The notes beneath the pieces were generated by a model. That model did no database searches. It saw nothing but the letters and a program-made list of their open reading frames with translations, and was not told where the DNA came from. This document shows, in pieces, positions 25,395-33,231 of a stretch of 45,817 nt of DNA. The DNA is from Bifidobacterium aerophilum. GTDB taxonomy: Bacteria > Actinomycetota > Actinomycetes > Actinomycetales > Bifidobacteriaceae. The DNA lies in the NCBI RefSeq assembly GCF_010667685.1, contig NZ_WHZW01000024.1, positions 1 to 45,817 on the forward strand, read 5' to 3'. Numbering within the stretch: the stretch's first letter is position 1; each line of letters starts with the position of its first letter. The position numbers were made by a program, and so were the translations under genes.

Positions 25395-25760
25395 ATGGTT
25401 AACGCCATCGAGGCTTTTGACGCCAAGCACCTGAAGCCGGCCGAGGAAATCCCGGCCTTCCGTCCCGGCGACACCGTCGACGTGAACGTGAAGATCAAGG
25501 AAGGCAACAACTCCCGTATCCAGACCTTCACCGGCGTGGTCATCGCCCGCCACGGTGCCGGCCTGCGCGAGACCTTCGTCGTGCGCAAGATCAGCTTCGG
25601 CACCGGTGTGGAGCGTCGCTTCCCGGTGCACTCCCCGTCCATCGACTCCATCAAGCTGGTTCGTCGTGGTCGTGTGCGTCGCGCCAAGCTGTACTACCTG
25701 CGCTCCCTGCGCGGCAAGGCCGCTCGTATCGTCGAGCGCCGCGACAACTCCGCCAAGTGA
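25395..25760 (+). CDS. rplS: 50S ribosomal protein L19
   Basis: A 121-residue component of the large ribosomal subunit at the 30S-50S interface. Diagnostic segments are [59 protein letters not shown] and [19 protein letters not shown]. Ribosome site AAGGAA precedes ATG by six bases. Codons are highly restricted, as expected for a highly expressed gene. It is followed by a terminator and then lepB-rnhB, the usual order near L19 in many bacteria. Confidence 0.98.
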   Translation: MVNAIEAFDAKHLKPAEEIPAFRPGDTVDVNVKIKEGNNSRIQTFTGVVIARHGAGLRETFVVRKISFGTGVERRFPVHSPSIDSIKLVRRGRVRRAKLYYLRSLRGKAARIVERRDNSAK

Positions 25761-25785
25761 GTCTGATCGCATAGGACAGCACATG

Positions 25786-25818
25786 CAGCCCGGTACCGTT
25801 CGTCGCGGTACCGGGCTG
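25786..25818 (+). terminator. Terminator of rplS
   Basis: A 13-bp perfect stem, CAGCCCGGTACCG (25786-25798) with CGGTACCGGGCTG (25806-25818), with a seven-base loop and TTG following. Confidence 0.85.
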
Positions 25819-25877
25819 TTGCGTATGATGGGACGCTGACGACAATCCCGAACGACATTTTCGGCAAGGAGCACGGC

Positions 25878-26681
25878 ATGCAGTCGAACGACCGGCACAC
25901 GCTGATGGTGGCCGACCATGGCGTGGATCCTTCGCCGCTGCCCGGCGTTGACGAGCAACGTTCGGGCGTCTCCGGAAACGGCGACGGGGCGCGGGGCAAA
26001 GACTCTCGTGGCTCGCTGCGGCACGACATCCTCGTGTGGTGCGGCATCCCGATACTTGTCGTGCTGCTGGTCCGCATCCTCCTCATCGGGTGCTATGTGA
26101 TTCCCTCCGGATCGATGCTCGACACGATCCGCCCGGGCGACAAGATCGCCACCGTCAAGACGATGACGCATCTCGTCCCGCTGCATCGCGGCGACATCAT
26201 CGTGTTCAAGGATCCCGCCGACTGGCTTCCGGCCGAAGACGGCAACGCGTTCGGCGACGAATATCTCATCAAACGGCTCATCGGCATGCCCGGCGACGTG
26301 GTCGCATGCGCGGGAGCAGGCCATCCGGTCACCGTCAACGGCGTCGCGATCGACGAAAGCGCGTACCTGCGCGACGGCGTCGACCCGAGCGCATTCCCGT
26401 TCCGCGTCGAGGTCACGGAAGGACACCTGTTCGTCATGGGCGACAACCGCGCCAACTCGGCCGACTCGCGCTACCATCAGGACGACAGCGAACACGGCCT
26501 TGTGCCCGTAAGCGACGTCGTCGGCGTGGCCATCGGCCGATACTGGCCGTTCGACCGGGTCGGCGCGATGGCCGACCACCGCGACGTGTTCGCCGACGTG
26601 CCCGATGCGTCAACGGACACGGCGGCGGGTGCGTCAATGAACGAGTCAGCGGACATGTCCGATACCGGAAAGGAGCGGTGA
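25878..26681 (+). CDS. lepB: Signal peptidase I
   Basis: Cleaves signal peptides from exported proteins at the outer face of the membrane. The 267-residue protein has a disordered cytoplasmic tail (1-48), one membrane helix (DILVWCGIPILVVLLVRILL, 50-69) and the S26 catalytic domain. The nucleophile is Ser79 in PSGSM; the general base is Lys132 in LIKRLIGMPGD; the box VMGDNRANSADSR is intact. An acidic/Ser-rich tail of about 35 residues extends past the usual end. Ribosome site AAGGAG precedes ATG 25878. Its stop overlaps the rnhB start by one base (TGATG), so the two are translationally coupled. Confidence 0.95.
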   Translation: MQSNDRHTLMVADHGVDPSPLPGVDEQRSGVSGNGDGARGKDSRGSLRHDILVWCGIPILVVLLVRILLIGCYVIPSGSMLDTIRPGDKIATVKTMTHLVPLHRGDIIVFKDPADWLPAEDGNAFGDEYLIKRLIGMPGDVVACAGAGHPVTVNGVAIDESAYLRDGVDPSAFPFRVEVTEGHLFVMGDNRANSADSRYHQDDSEHGLVPVSDVVGVAIGRYWPFDRVGAMADHRDVFADVPDASTDTAAGASMNESADMSDTGKER

Positions 26682-27388
26682 TGGCGATCAGCGAAGTGCC
26701 AACGCTCGAACTGGAGCGCGAACTGGCCGCGCAAGGGGCCGATCTGATCATCGGATTCGACGAGGTCGGCCGCGGCGCGCTCGCCGGTCCGGTCATGGTC
26801 GGCGCGGCCGCGATCCGATCGCGCGACCTGCCGACACTGAACGTGCCGGATGGCGTCGCCGATTCCAAAATGCTCACCGAACACCGCCGCGAGGCGATCT
26901 TCGAACCGTTGCAGTCCTGGTGCGCCGCATGGGCCATCGGACAGGCCAGCAACCGCGAGATCGACGAGTGGGGCATCGGCTACGCGCTCGGCGTCGCCGC
27001 GTTGCGCGCGGTCGACGATCTCGAACAGACGCTCGGCATCACCGGGCAGGAAAGCGCTGGCTCGCCGGTCGCCGTCGCCGGCATCCTCGACGGTCCGTAC
27101 GACTACATCACCAAGGCTCTCGGCACGTTCGACGCGCCCGCGGTGCCGGTTGCACCCGCGATCGTCACCAAAGTCAAAGGCGACCGCCACTGCGCCACGG
27201 TCGCCACGGCCGCGGTGCTCGCCAAAGTCACCAGGGACCGGCTCATGGTCGATCTCGCGCACGGCGATCCGGCATACGCGCCGTATGCATGGGACCACAA
27301 CAAGGGGTACGGTTCGGCCGCCCACCGCGACGCCATCGCCGAGTACGGGCCGAGCGACCTGCATCGGGTCAGCTGGAAGCTCGCGTGA
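26681..27388 (+). CDS. rnhB: Ribonuclease HII
   Basis: Cleaves the RNA strand of RNA-DNA hybrids and removes single ribonucleotides from DNA. The 235-residue protein shows the RNase HII signature IIGFDEVGRGALAGPVMVGA, with catalytic Asp27-Glu28. The third acidic residue is in AVAGILDGPYDYI, and KVKGDRHCATVATAAVLAKV leads to DRLMVDL with the last acidic ligand. NKGYGSAAHRDAI is the typical C-terminal element. Ribosome site AAAGGAG lies inside the end of lepB. No gene follows for about 200 bases. Confidence 0.96.
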   Translation: MAISEVPTLELERELAAQGADLIIGFDEVGRGALAGPVMVGAAAIRSRDLPTLNVPDGVADSKMLTEHRREAIFEPLQSWCAAWAIGQASNREIDEWGIGYALGVAALRAVDDLEQTLGITGQESAGSPVAVAGILDGPYDYITKALGTFDAPAVPVAPAIVTKVKGDRHCATVATAAVLAKVTRDRLMVDLAHGDPAYAPYAWDHNKGYGSAAHRDAIAEYGPSDLHRVSWKLA

Positions 27389-27402
27389 AGGGCGGGATTC
27401 CT

Positions 27403-27439
27403 CTTCACTCGCTGCGTTCGGCCGGAATGGCAGGTGAAG
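27403..27439 (+). terminator. Weak terminator-like hairpin after rnhB
   Basis: CTTCAC (27403-27408) pairs with GTGAAG (27434-27439). It can also pair with GTGAAG at 27385-27390, which contains the rnhB stop codon. The stem is short and lacks a T-tract. Confidence 0.3.
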
Positions 27440-27483
27440 GCGGTGCGGATGCGATACGTTGTCTCGCACGATGATGCCGAACG

Positions 27484-27525
27484 GTGAAACTCACTTTCCC
27501 GCGCACATAATGTGAGCGTTCTCAC
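27484..27525 (+). promoter_or_regulatory. Promoter and operator of the LacI-family gene
   Basis: CATAAT (27506-27511) is a good -10 box. It is followed directly by GTGAGCGTTCTCAC (27512-27525), a LacI-type palindrome, and preceded by GTGAAACTCAC (27484-27494). The operator at the start site mirrors that of araB and suggests autoregulation. Confidence 0.5.
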
Positions 27526-27594
27526 CGTGTTGCGCGTACCGACGCGGTATGCTGAAAAACGGTACAGCAGCGTGACATGCGGGAGGTTTGACGT

Positions 27595-28710
27595 ATGGGA
27601 AGCAGCCGTAGCGGCAACAAGCGTCCGTCGATGTTCGAAGTGGCGAAGCTGGCGGGCGTCAGCCACCAGACCGTCTCGCGCGTGATCAACGATTCGCCCG
27701 ACGTCTCCGACGCGACCCGCGCCAAGGTGCAGGCCGCGATCAAGCAGCTCGACTATCATCCCAGCAATTCCGCGCGCGCGCTCGCCTCGCGCAGGTCGCG
27801 CACGATCGGCCTGATCGCCGGCGGCATGCGCTTTTTCGGCCCGATCTCGGCGATTTCGTCGATCGAGGGCCTCGCGCGGCAGCATGGCCTGTTCATGTCG
27901 GTGATGATGGTGCACGAGGCGTTGTGCACGCAGTCCGAATTCGAGGAGCTGTGCGGCACGTTCAATGAGCAGAACGTGGACGCGTTCATCTTCCTTACCC
28001 CCACCGACGTCATGTTCGAGGCGGCATGCCGCACGCAGGTCAACCAGCCGCGCGTGTTCGTCACCTCGACGCACGGCGCGCTCAGCATCAGCGAAGGCCA
28101 GCGGCTTATTCGTTCGCGCGACCACGGCAAGGTCTCGATGGTCGGCATCGACCAGTGGGGCGCGATGGAGGAGGTCGTGCGTCTGCTGGGGGAGTACGGG
28201 CATCACAGGGCGCTGTATTTCGCGGGTCCCGGCGAGTGGCGCGACGCCGCCACGCGACTGGACGCGTGGGTGAAGCTGTCGCGCGCCAAGTCGATCAGCT
28301 CGGTCACCGTGCGTTGCGAGACATGGGATTCGTCCGAGGCGTACAGACGCATGAACCATCTGCTCGAGTCGATCGGGCAGTCGGGCGGCGCGTTGCCGTC
28401 CGTCGTGGTGTGCGCGAACGACAGCCAGGCGGTCGGCGTGGCGCGTGCGCTGCACGAGCATGACATCCGCATCCCGCAGGACGTGAGCCTGGTCGGATTC
28501 GACGACATGCCCGCGATGGACAACATGTATCCGCCGCTGACGACCGTGCGTCCCGATTTCGAACAGCTCGGATCGGTGGCGATGCGCGAGGCGCTGCATC
28601 TGCTGGGGGCGGGCGACGAGGTCGCGTTCGCCTCGTCCGCGCATGGCGTGGGGCTGATCCCGGCGAAGGTGATCAGCCGGTCCTCGCTCGGCCCGGCCGC
28701 GCGGCGCTGA
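27595..28710 (+). CDS. LacI-family transcriptional regulator of arabinose genes
   Basis: A 371-residue repressor/activator. The N-terminal HTH (SMFEVAKLAGVSHQTVSRVI, 12-31), hinge helix (YHPSNSARALASRRSRTIGL) and periplasmic-binding-type effector domain (VVCANDSQAVGVARALHEHD, VSLVGFDDMPAMDNMYPPLT) are all present. Its position next to araBDA and the LacI-type operators in both promoters support control of arabinose use. It may correspond to AraQ, described in bifidobacteria as a LacI-type regulator of araBDA and central carbon genes; that match is from memory and context. Ribosome site GGGAGG precedes ATG 27595. It sits upstream of and codirectional with araB, on a separate transcript. Confidence 0.9.
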   Translation: MGSSRSGNKRPSMFEVAKLAGVSHQTVSRVINDSPDVSDATRAKVQAAIKQLDYHPSNSARALASRRSRTIGLIAGGMRFFGPISAISSIEGLARQHGLFMSVMMVHEALCTQSEFEELCGTFNEQNVDAFIFLTPTDVMFEAACRTQVNQPRVFVTSTHGALSISEGQRLIRSRDHGKVSMVGIDQWGAMEEVVRLLGEYGHHRALYFAGPGEWRDAATRLDAWVKLSRAKSISSVTVRCETWDSSEAYRRMNHLLESIGQSGGALPSVVVCANDSQAVGVARALHEHDIRIPQDVSLVGFDDMPAMDNMYPPLTTVRPDFEQLGSVAMREALHLLGAGDEVAFASSAHGVGLIPAKVISRSSLGPAARR

Positions 28711-28787
28711 CGCTCGGGGAGGTGCCGTCCGCGCGCCCGCGTGGCGCGTCGGCGGAAGCCGCATGGGGCGGCGGCCATAATTCGCCC

Positions 28788-28803
28788 CGATAACCCGTTA
28801 TCG
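28788..28803 (+). promoter_or_regulatory. Palindrome upstream of the araB promoter
   Basis: CGATAACCCGTTATCG is a 7+7 perfect inverted repeat with a 2-base centre, ending 18 bases before the -35 box. It differs from the LacI operators and could bind a second regulator. Confidence 0.4.
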
Positions 28804-28821
28804 ACACAAGACACGTCGAAG

Positions 28822-28850
28822 TTGAGCTTTGGCATAACTCACGCTACAAT
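28822..28850 (+). promoter_or_regulatory. araBDA promoter
   Basis: TTGAGC (28822-28827), a 17-base spacer and TACAAT (28845-28850) form the best-matching sigma-70-type promoter I see in the window. The start site would fall inside the downstream operators. Confidence 0.75.
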
Positions 28851-28851
28851 C

Positions 28852-28876
28852 GTGAACGTTAACAGTGAGCGCTAAC
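28852..28876 (+). promoter_or_regulatory. Two LacI-type operators at the araB start site
   Basis: GTGAACGTTAAC (28852-28863) and GTGAGCGCTAAC (28865-28876) are adjacent near-palindromes of the LacI-family type (one mismatched pair each), placed directly after the -10 box. This placement implies repression by blocking the polymerase. Confidence 0.7.
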
Positions 28877-28925
28877 AATTCCCCGACGAGGCGGATTCGG
28901 CGCTAGGCACAAGGAGATCGAAAGT

Positions 28926-30563
28926 ATGGCAACCAACGACACCGATCAGGTCGCGACCATCGCCGAGAAGATCCGCGCGGGCAAGACCTCGCTCGGCATC
29001 GAATTCGGCTCCACCCGCATCAAGGCCGTGCTGATCGACGACACGTACGCCACCATCGCGTCCGGCGACTACAGCTGGGCCAGCCACCTGGAAAACGGCC
29101 TGTGGAGCTACTCGCTCGAGGAGATCTGGAAGGGCCTGCAAAGCGCCTACGCCGCCATGGCCAACGACGTGCACACCGCCTACGGCGAACAGCTCACCAA
29201 GGTCGGCCACATCGGCTTCTCCGCCATGATGCACGGCTACCTCGCCTTCGACGAGGACGGCGAGCTGCTCGTGCCGTTCCGCACCTGGCAGAACACCAAC
29301 ACGCACGAGGCCCACGAGAAGCTGTCCGAGCTGTTCCAGTACAACATCCCCGAACGCTGGTCCGTCGCGCACCTGTACCAGGCCGTGCTCAACAAGGAAA
29401 GCCACGTCTCCAAGGTCGCGTACTTCACCACGCTGGCCGGATACGTGCACTGGAAGCTCACCGGCGAAAAGGTGCTCGGTGTCGGCGACGCCTCCGGCAT
29501 GTTCCCGATCGACCCGACCACGCACACCTACGAGACCTCCTTCATCGAGAAGTTCGACGCGCTGCCCGAAGTCGCCGCCCAGCCGTGGAAGCTCGAGAAC
29601 CTGCTGCCGACCCCGCTCGTCGCCGGCACCCCGGCCGGCACGCTCACCGAAGCCGGCGCGCTGCTGCTCGACCCGAGCGGCACCTTGAAGCCCGGCATCA
29701 CGCTCGCGCCGCCGGAAGGCGACGCCGGCACCGGCATGGTCGCCACCAACTCCGTGCGCGTGCGCACCGGCAACGTCTCCGCCGGCACCTCGATCTTCGC
29801 GATGGTCGTGCTCGAACACAAGCTCGAGCGCCTGCACCCGGAAGTCGACCTCGTCACCACGCCGGCCGGCGACCTCGCCGGCATGAGCCATGCCAACAAC
29901 TTCACCTCCGACCTCAACGCCTGGGTCAACCTGTTCGGCCAGTTCGCCGAAGCGCTCGGCACCCCGGTCGATGCCGGCACGCTGTACGGCACGCTGTTCC
30001 GCACCGCGATCTCGGACGACGCCGACCGCGACTGCGGCGGCCTGATCAACTACCCGTTCCGCTCCGGCGAATTCCTCGCCGGCCTCGAAGAGGGACGCCC
30101 GCTGTTCGCCCGCAGCCCCGAAGCGCACATGAACCTCGCGAACTTCATGCGCGCCCAGCTGTTCAGCGCGTTCAGCCCGGTCAAGATCGGCATGGACGTG
30201 ATGACCAAGAACGAACACGTCCAGATCGACTCGCTCGTCGGCCACGGCGGCATCTTCACCACGCCGAAGGTCGCGCAGAAGATCCTCGCCGCCGCATTCA
30301 ACACGCCGATCAAGGTCATGGCCACCGCCTCGGAGGGCGGTGCATGGGGCATGGCCGTGCTCGCCGACTACCTGTGGCACGCCAACGAGGACCGCACCAA
30401 CCTCGCCGACTACCTCGACGGCCGCGTGTTCAAGGACGCGTCCTCCGTCACCGAGATCCCCGACGCGCGCGACGTCGTCGGATTCGAGACCTTCTTCGGC
30501 CGCTTCTCCAAGGGTCTGCCGATCGAGAAGGCCGCCGTCGCCGCGATCCCTCTGGAAAACTGA
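28926..30563 (+). CDS. araB: L-ribulokinase (FGGY family)
   Basis: Phosphorylates L-ribulose to L-ribulose-5-phosphate, the second step of arabinose catabolism. The 545-residue protein has the FGGY fold: N-terminal phosphate loop SLGIEFGSTRIKAVLIDD, substrate-binding MMHGYLAFD and RTWQNTNTHEAH, KLTGEKVLGVGDASGMFPID in the middle, and the C-terminal nucleotide motif TASEGGAWGMAVLADYL. The sugar assignment rests mainly on the adjacent araD and araA; by sequence alone it is an FGGY kinase. Ribosome site AAGGAGA precedes ATG. It is the first gene of araBDA, 50-75 bases after its promoter and operators. Confidence 0.9.
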   Translation: MATNDTDQVATIAEKIRAGKTSLGIEFGSTRIKAVLIDDTYATIASGDYSWASHLENGLWSYSLEEIWKGLQSAYAAMANDVHTAYGEQLTKVGHIGFSAMMHGYLAFDEDGELLVPFRTWQNTNTHEAHEKLSELFQYNIPERWSVAHLYQAVLNKESHVSKVAYFTTLAGYVHWKLTGEKVLGVGDASGMFPIDPTTHTYETSFIEKFDALPEVAAQPWKLENLLPTPLVAGTPAGTLTEAGALLLDPSGTLKPGITLAPPEGDAGTGMVATNSVRVRTGNVSAGTSIFAMVVLEHKLERLHPEVDLVTTPAGDLAGMSHANNFTSDLNAWVNLFGQFAEALGTPVDAGTLYGTLFRTAISDDADRDCGGLINYPFRSGEFLAGLEEGRPLFARSPEAHMNLANFMRAQLFSAFSPVKIGMDVMTKNEHVQIDSLVGHGGIFTTPKVAQKILAAAFNTPIKVMATASEGGAWGMAVLADYLWHANEDRTNLADYLDGRVFKDASSVTEIPDARDVVGFETFFGRFSKGLPIEKAAVAAIPLEN

Positions 30564-30607
30564 TCCGTCAACCCACGTCAATCATTCGAACCGAAAGGAA
30601 CAAACCA

Positions 30608-31300
30608 ATGGCAACTCTCGCCGATTACGGCCCGGAAGTGCGCGCCGAAGTCAAGCAGGTGCGCGAGGTCGTCGCGACCCTGCACGAGCAGCTCATCAAG
30701 TGGAATCTCGTCGTGTGGACCGCCGGCAACGTCTCCCAGCGTCTGCACACCGCCGACCTCATGGTCATCAAGCCATCCGGCGTGCGCTACGAGTACCTGA
30801 CCCCGGGCTCGATGGTCGTGTGCGACCTTGACGGCAACGTCGTCGACGGCACCGAGGCCCCGAGCTCCGACACCGCGTCCCACGCGTACATCTACCGTCA
30901 CATGCCGAACGTCTACGGCGTCGTGCACACCCACTCCACCTACGCCACCGCCTGGGCGGCCACCGGCCAGAACATCCCGTGCGGCCTGACCATGATGGGC
31001 GACGAGTTCGGCGGCCCGGTTCCGGTCGGCCCGTTCCGTCTCATCGGCTCCGAGGCCATCGGCGAAGGCGTCGTCGAAACGCTCAAGAAGTACCCGAAGT
31101 CCCCGGCCGTCCTCATGCAGAACCACGGCCCGTTCACCATCGGCAAGGACGCGGAAGCCGCCGTCAAGGCCGCCGCCATGACCGAGGAAGTCGCGCACAC
31201 CATGTGGGCCGCCAAGCAGCTCGGCGACATCATCGAGATCCCGCAGGCCGACATCGACAAGCTCAACGACCGCTACCAGAACGTCTACGGTCAGCACTGA
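30608..31300 (+). CDS. araD: L-ribulose-5-phosphate 4-epimerase
   Basis: Converts L-ribulose-5-phosphate to D-xylulose-5-phosphate, which enters the bifidobacterial phosphoketolase pathway. The 230-residue protein belongs to the class II aldolase family. Features are WTAGNVSQRL, VIKPSGVRYEYLTPGSMVV, PSSDTASHAYIYRHMP, the zinc-binding HTHSTYATAW pair of His, and MQNHGPFTIG with the third His. Ribosome site AAAGGAA precedes ATG. Its TGA stop lies inside the outer stem of a structured intergenic element (31298-31390), which separates it from araA. Confidence 0.96.
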   Translation: MATLADYGPEVRAEVKQVREVVATLHEQLIKWNLVVWTAGNVSQRLHTADLMVIKPSGVRYEYLTPGSMVVCDLDGNVVDGTEAPSSDTASHAYIYRHMPNVYGVVHTHSTYATAWAATGQNIPCGLTMMGDEFGGPVPVGPFRLIGSEAIGEGVVETLKKYPKSPAVLMQNHGPFTIGKDAEAAVKAAAMTEEVAHTMWAAKQLGDIIEIPQADIDKLNDRYQNVYGQH

Positions 31301-31390
31301 CGTGATGGAGCGCCTCCTGCGTTGCGGGAAGCTCGACGTACCTTCGTACGCCTTCGCTTCCCGCGCCTTGGAGTCGCACGCATCACGTCA
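31298..31390 (+). repeat. Structured repeat element 1 (araD-araA intergenic)
   Basis: The outer stem TGACGTGATG (31298-31307)/CATCACGTCA (31381-31390) includes the araD stop codon. Inside are CTCC/GGAG (31314-31317 with 31370-31373), a 9-bp stem GCGGGAAGC/GCTTCCCGC (31324-31332 with 31356-31364), and an apical CGTAC-CTTC-GTACG hairpin (31337-31350). A 23-base core (31333-31355) is identical to element 2. A role in operon mRNA processing or partial termination is possible. Confidence 0.8.
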
Positions 31391-31454
31391 TCGCTGACTC
31401 CGCCAGCACTGAGCAAGTAATTTTTTCCACAAAGAAGTACAAAAGGAGCCTGAT

Positions 31455-32972
31455 ATGGCATTCGAAAACCCCTTCGAGGGCAAGGAAATCTGGTTCGGCG
31501 TCGGCTCGCAGGACCTCTACGGCGAGGAAGCGCTCCGCCAGGTCGCCATCCACGCCAACGAAATGGTCGACTACCTGAACAAGACCGGCAAGATCCCGGC
31601 CAAGATCGTCCTCAAGCCGACCTTGAAGTCCTCCGACGGCGTCAAGCAGTTCATGGTCGAGGCGTCCGCCAACCCGAACGTCATCGGCGTCATCACCTGG
31701 TGCCACACCTTCTCCCCGGCCAAGATGTGGATCCGCGGCCTCGAAGTGCTGACCAAGCCGCTGCTGCAGCTGGCCACCCAGCACCACAAGGAGATCCCGT
31801 GGGAAACCATCGACATGGACTTCATGAACCTGAACCAGGCCGCCCACGGCGACCGTGAGTTCGGCTACATCGTCTCCCGCCTCGGCATCAAGCGCAAGAT
31901 CGTCGTCGGCCACTACACCGACCCGGAGGTCGCCGAAAAGGTCGGCACCTGGGCCCGCGCCTGCGCCGGCTGGGACGCCTCCAACAACATGAAGGTCATG
32001 CGCTGGGGCGACAACATGCGCAACGTCGCCGTCACCGAAGGCGACAAGACCGAAGCCGAGCGCGTGTTCGGCGCCTCCATCAACACTTGGGCCGTCAACG
32101 AGCTCGTCGCCGCGTACGAGGCCGTCAAGGACGATCAGGTCAAGGGCATCATCGAGGACTACAAGGCCAAGTACGACATCGACCCGGCCCTGCTCGACGC
32201 CAAGTACGACTCCCTGTTCATCGCCGCCAAGGAAGAGGCCGCGATGGTCAACATGATGCGCGAGAACGGCTGCACCGCCGGCGTCGACAACTTCGAGGAC
32301 CTCGGCGCCCTGCCGCAGCTGCCGGGCGTCGGCCCGCAGCGCTTCCCGTCCGAGTACGGCTGGGGCTTCTCCGCCGAAGGCGACTGGAAGACCTCCGTGC
32401 TCGTGCGCATCGGCGCCGTGATGGGCTACGGCCTCGAAGGCGGCGCCTCCCTCATGGAGGACTACTCCTACAACTTCACCGAAGGCGACGAGCTCGACAT
32501 GGGCTCCCACATGCTCGAGGTCTCCCCGGCCATCGGCACCATCGCCAAGCCGAAGCTGGAGATCCACCCGCTTGGCATCGGCGGCAAGGCCGACCCGGTG
32601 CGCCTGGTCTTCTCCGGCAAGCCGAAGAAGGACGCGGTCGTCGTCTCCATGTCCGACGTGCGCGAGCGCTTCCGCCTGCTCATGGACGTCGTCGACGTCG
32701 TCGAGCCGCAGGGCTCCCTCAAGGAGCTGCCGTGCGCCCGCGCCGTCTGGAAGCCGCAGCCGAGCCTCAAGACCGCCGTCCAGTGCTGGATCACCGCCGG
32801 CGGTTCGCACCACACCTGCATGACCACTTCCGTCGGCCGTGAGGCGTGGGAGGACTTCGCCCGCATCGCCGGCGTCGAACTCGCCGTCATCGACGAGGAC
32901 ACCAACGCCCGCCAGTTCGAGAAGGAACTGGAGCTGTCCGAGATGTACCACCGTCTCGACAACCGTCATTAA
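31455..32972 (+). CDS. araA: L-arabinose isomerase
   Basis: Converts L-arabinose to L-ribulose, the first step of the pathway; Mn-dependent and cytoplasmic. The 505-residue length is typical. Characteristic segments are EIWFGVGSQDLYGEEAL at the N terminus, GVITWCHTFSPAKMWIRGLE, HGDREFGYIVSRLGI, FPSEYGWGFSAEGDWKTSVL with a catalytic Glu, EGGASLMEDYSYNF with the metal-binding Glu, and GGSHHTCMTTSVG with His ligands near the end. Ribosome site AAAAGGAG precedes ATG by eight bases. Codons are strongly biased, suggesting high expression when induced. The TAA stop lies in the outer stem of a second structured element. Confidence 0.98.
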   Translation: MAFENPFEGKEIWFGVGSQDLYGEEALRQVAIHANEMVDYLNKTGKIPAKIVLKPTLKSSDGVKQFMVEASANPNVIGVITWCHTFSPAKMWIRGLEVLTKPLLQLATQHHKEIPWETIDMDFMNLNQAAHGDREFGYIVSRLGIKRKIVVGHYTDPEVAEKVGTWARACAGWDASNNMKVMRWGDNMRNVAVTEGDKTEAERVFGASINTWAVNELVAAYEAVKDDQVKGIIEDYKAKYDIDPALLDAKYDSLFIAAKEEAAMVNMMRENGCTAGVDNFEDLGALPQLPGVGPQRFPSEYGWGFSAEGDWKTSVLVRIGAVMGYGLEGGASLMEDYSYNFTEGDELDMGSHMLEVSPAIGTIAKPKLEIHPLGIGGKADPVRLVFSGKPKKDAVVVSMSDVRERFRLLMDVVDVVEPQGSLKELPCARAVWKPQPSLKTAVQCWITAGGSHHTCMTTSVGREAWEDFARIAGVELAVIDEDTNARQFEKELELSEMYHRLDNRH

Positions 32973-33065
32973 TGAGATGGAGCGTCCTCGTCGTTGCTCC
33001 TCGGTCGACGTACCTTCGTACGCCTTCCCTCGGTGCGCCTAGAGGCCGCACGCATCTCATTAATG
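32967..33065 (+). repeat. Structured repeat element 2 (after araA)
   Basis: The outer stem CATTAATGAGATG (32967-32979)/CATCTCATTAATG (33053-33065) is 13 bp and includes the araA stop codon. CCTC/GAGG replaces the CTCC/GGAG pair of element 1, so pairing is kept while bases change. The CGTACCTTCGTACG hairpin core and GCCGCACGCAT / GTCGCACGCAT 3' segment match element 1. Confidence 0.8.
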
Positions 33066-33136
33066 ACTCCGTCACTGATGATTCCGTCAATCAGCGCCGG
33101 CAAGCCGTCACTGATTCATGAGCGGTGACCGACCGT

Positions 33137-33171
33137 AGGGCCGTCCGACACGTATCGCGTCGGACGGCCCT
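33137..33171 (+). terminator. Terminator of araBDA
   Basis: A 13-bp perfect stem, AGGGCCGTCCGAC (33137-33149) with GTCGGACGGCCCT (33159-33171), and a nine-base loop. Confidence 0.8.
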
Positions 33172-33231
33172 GCCGCATATGGTGCGGCCGGCGCGATCAA
33201 GCGCATGGCGCAATGTTGCAAAGGAGCAGAC

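Noticed and set aside
33069..33116. CCGTCA repeats after araA as a CRISPR or satellite
   Set aside because: The unit is only about six to eleven bases, unevenly spaced, with no spacers; it is better explained as duplicated gene-end fragments.
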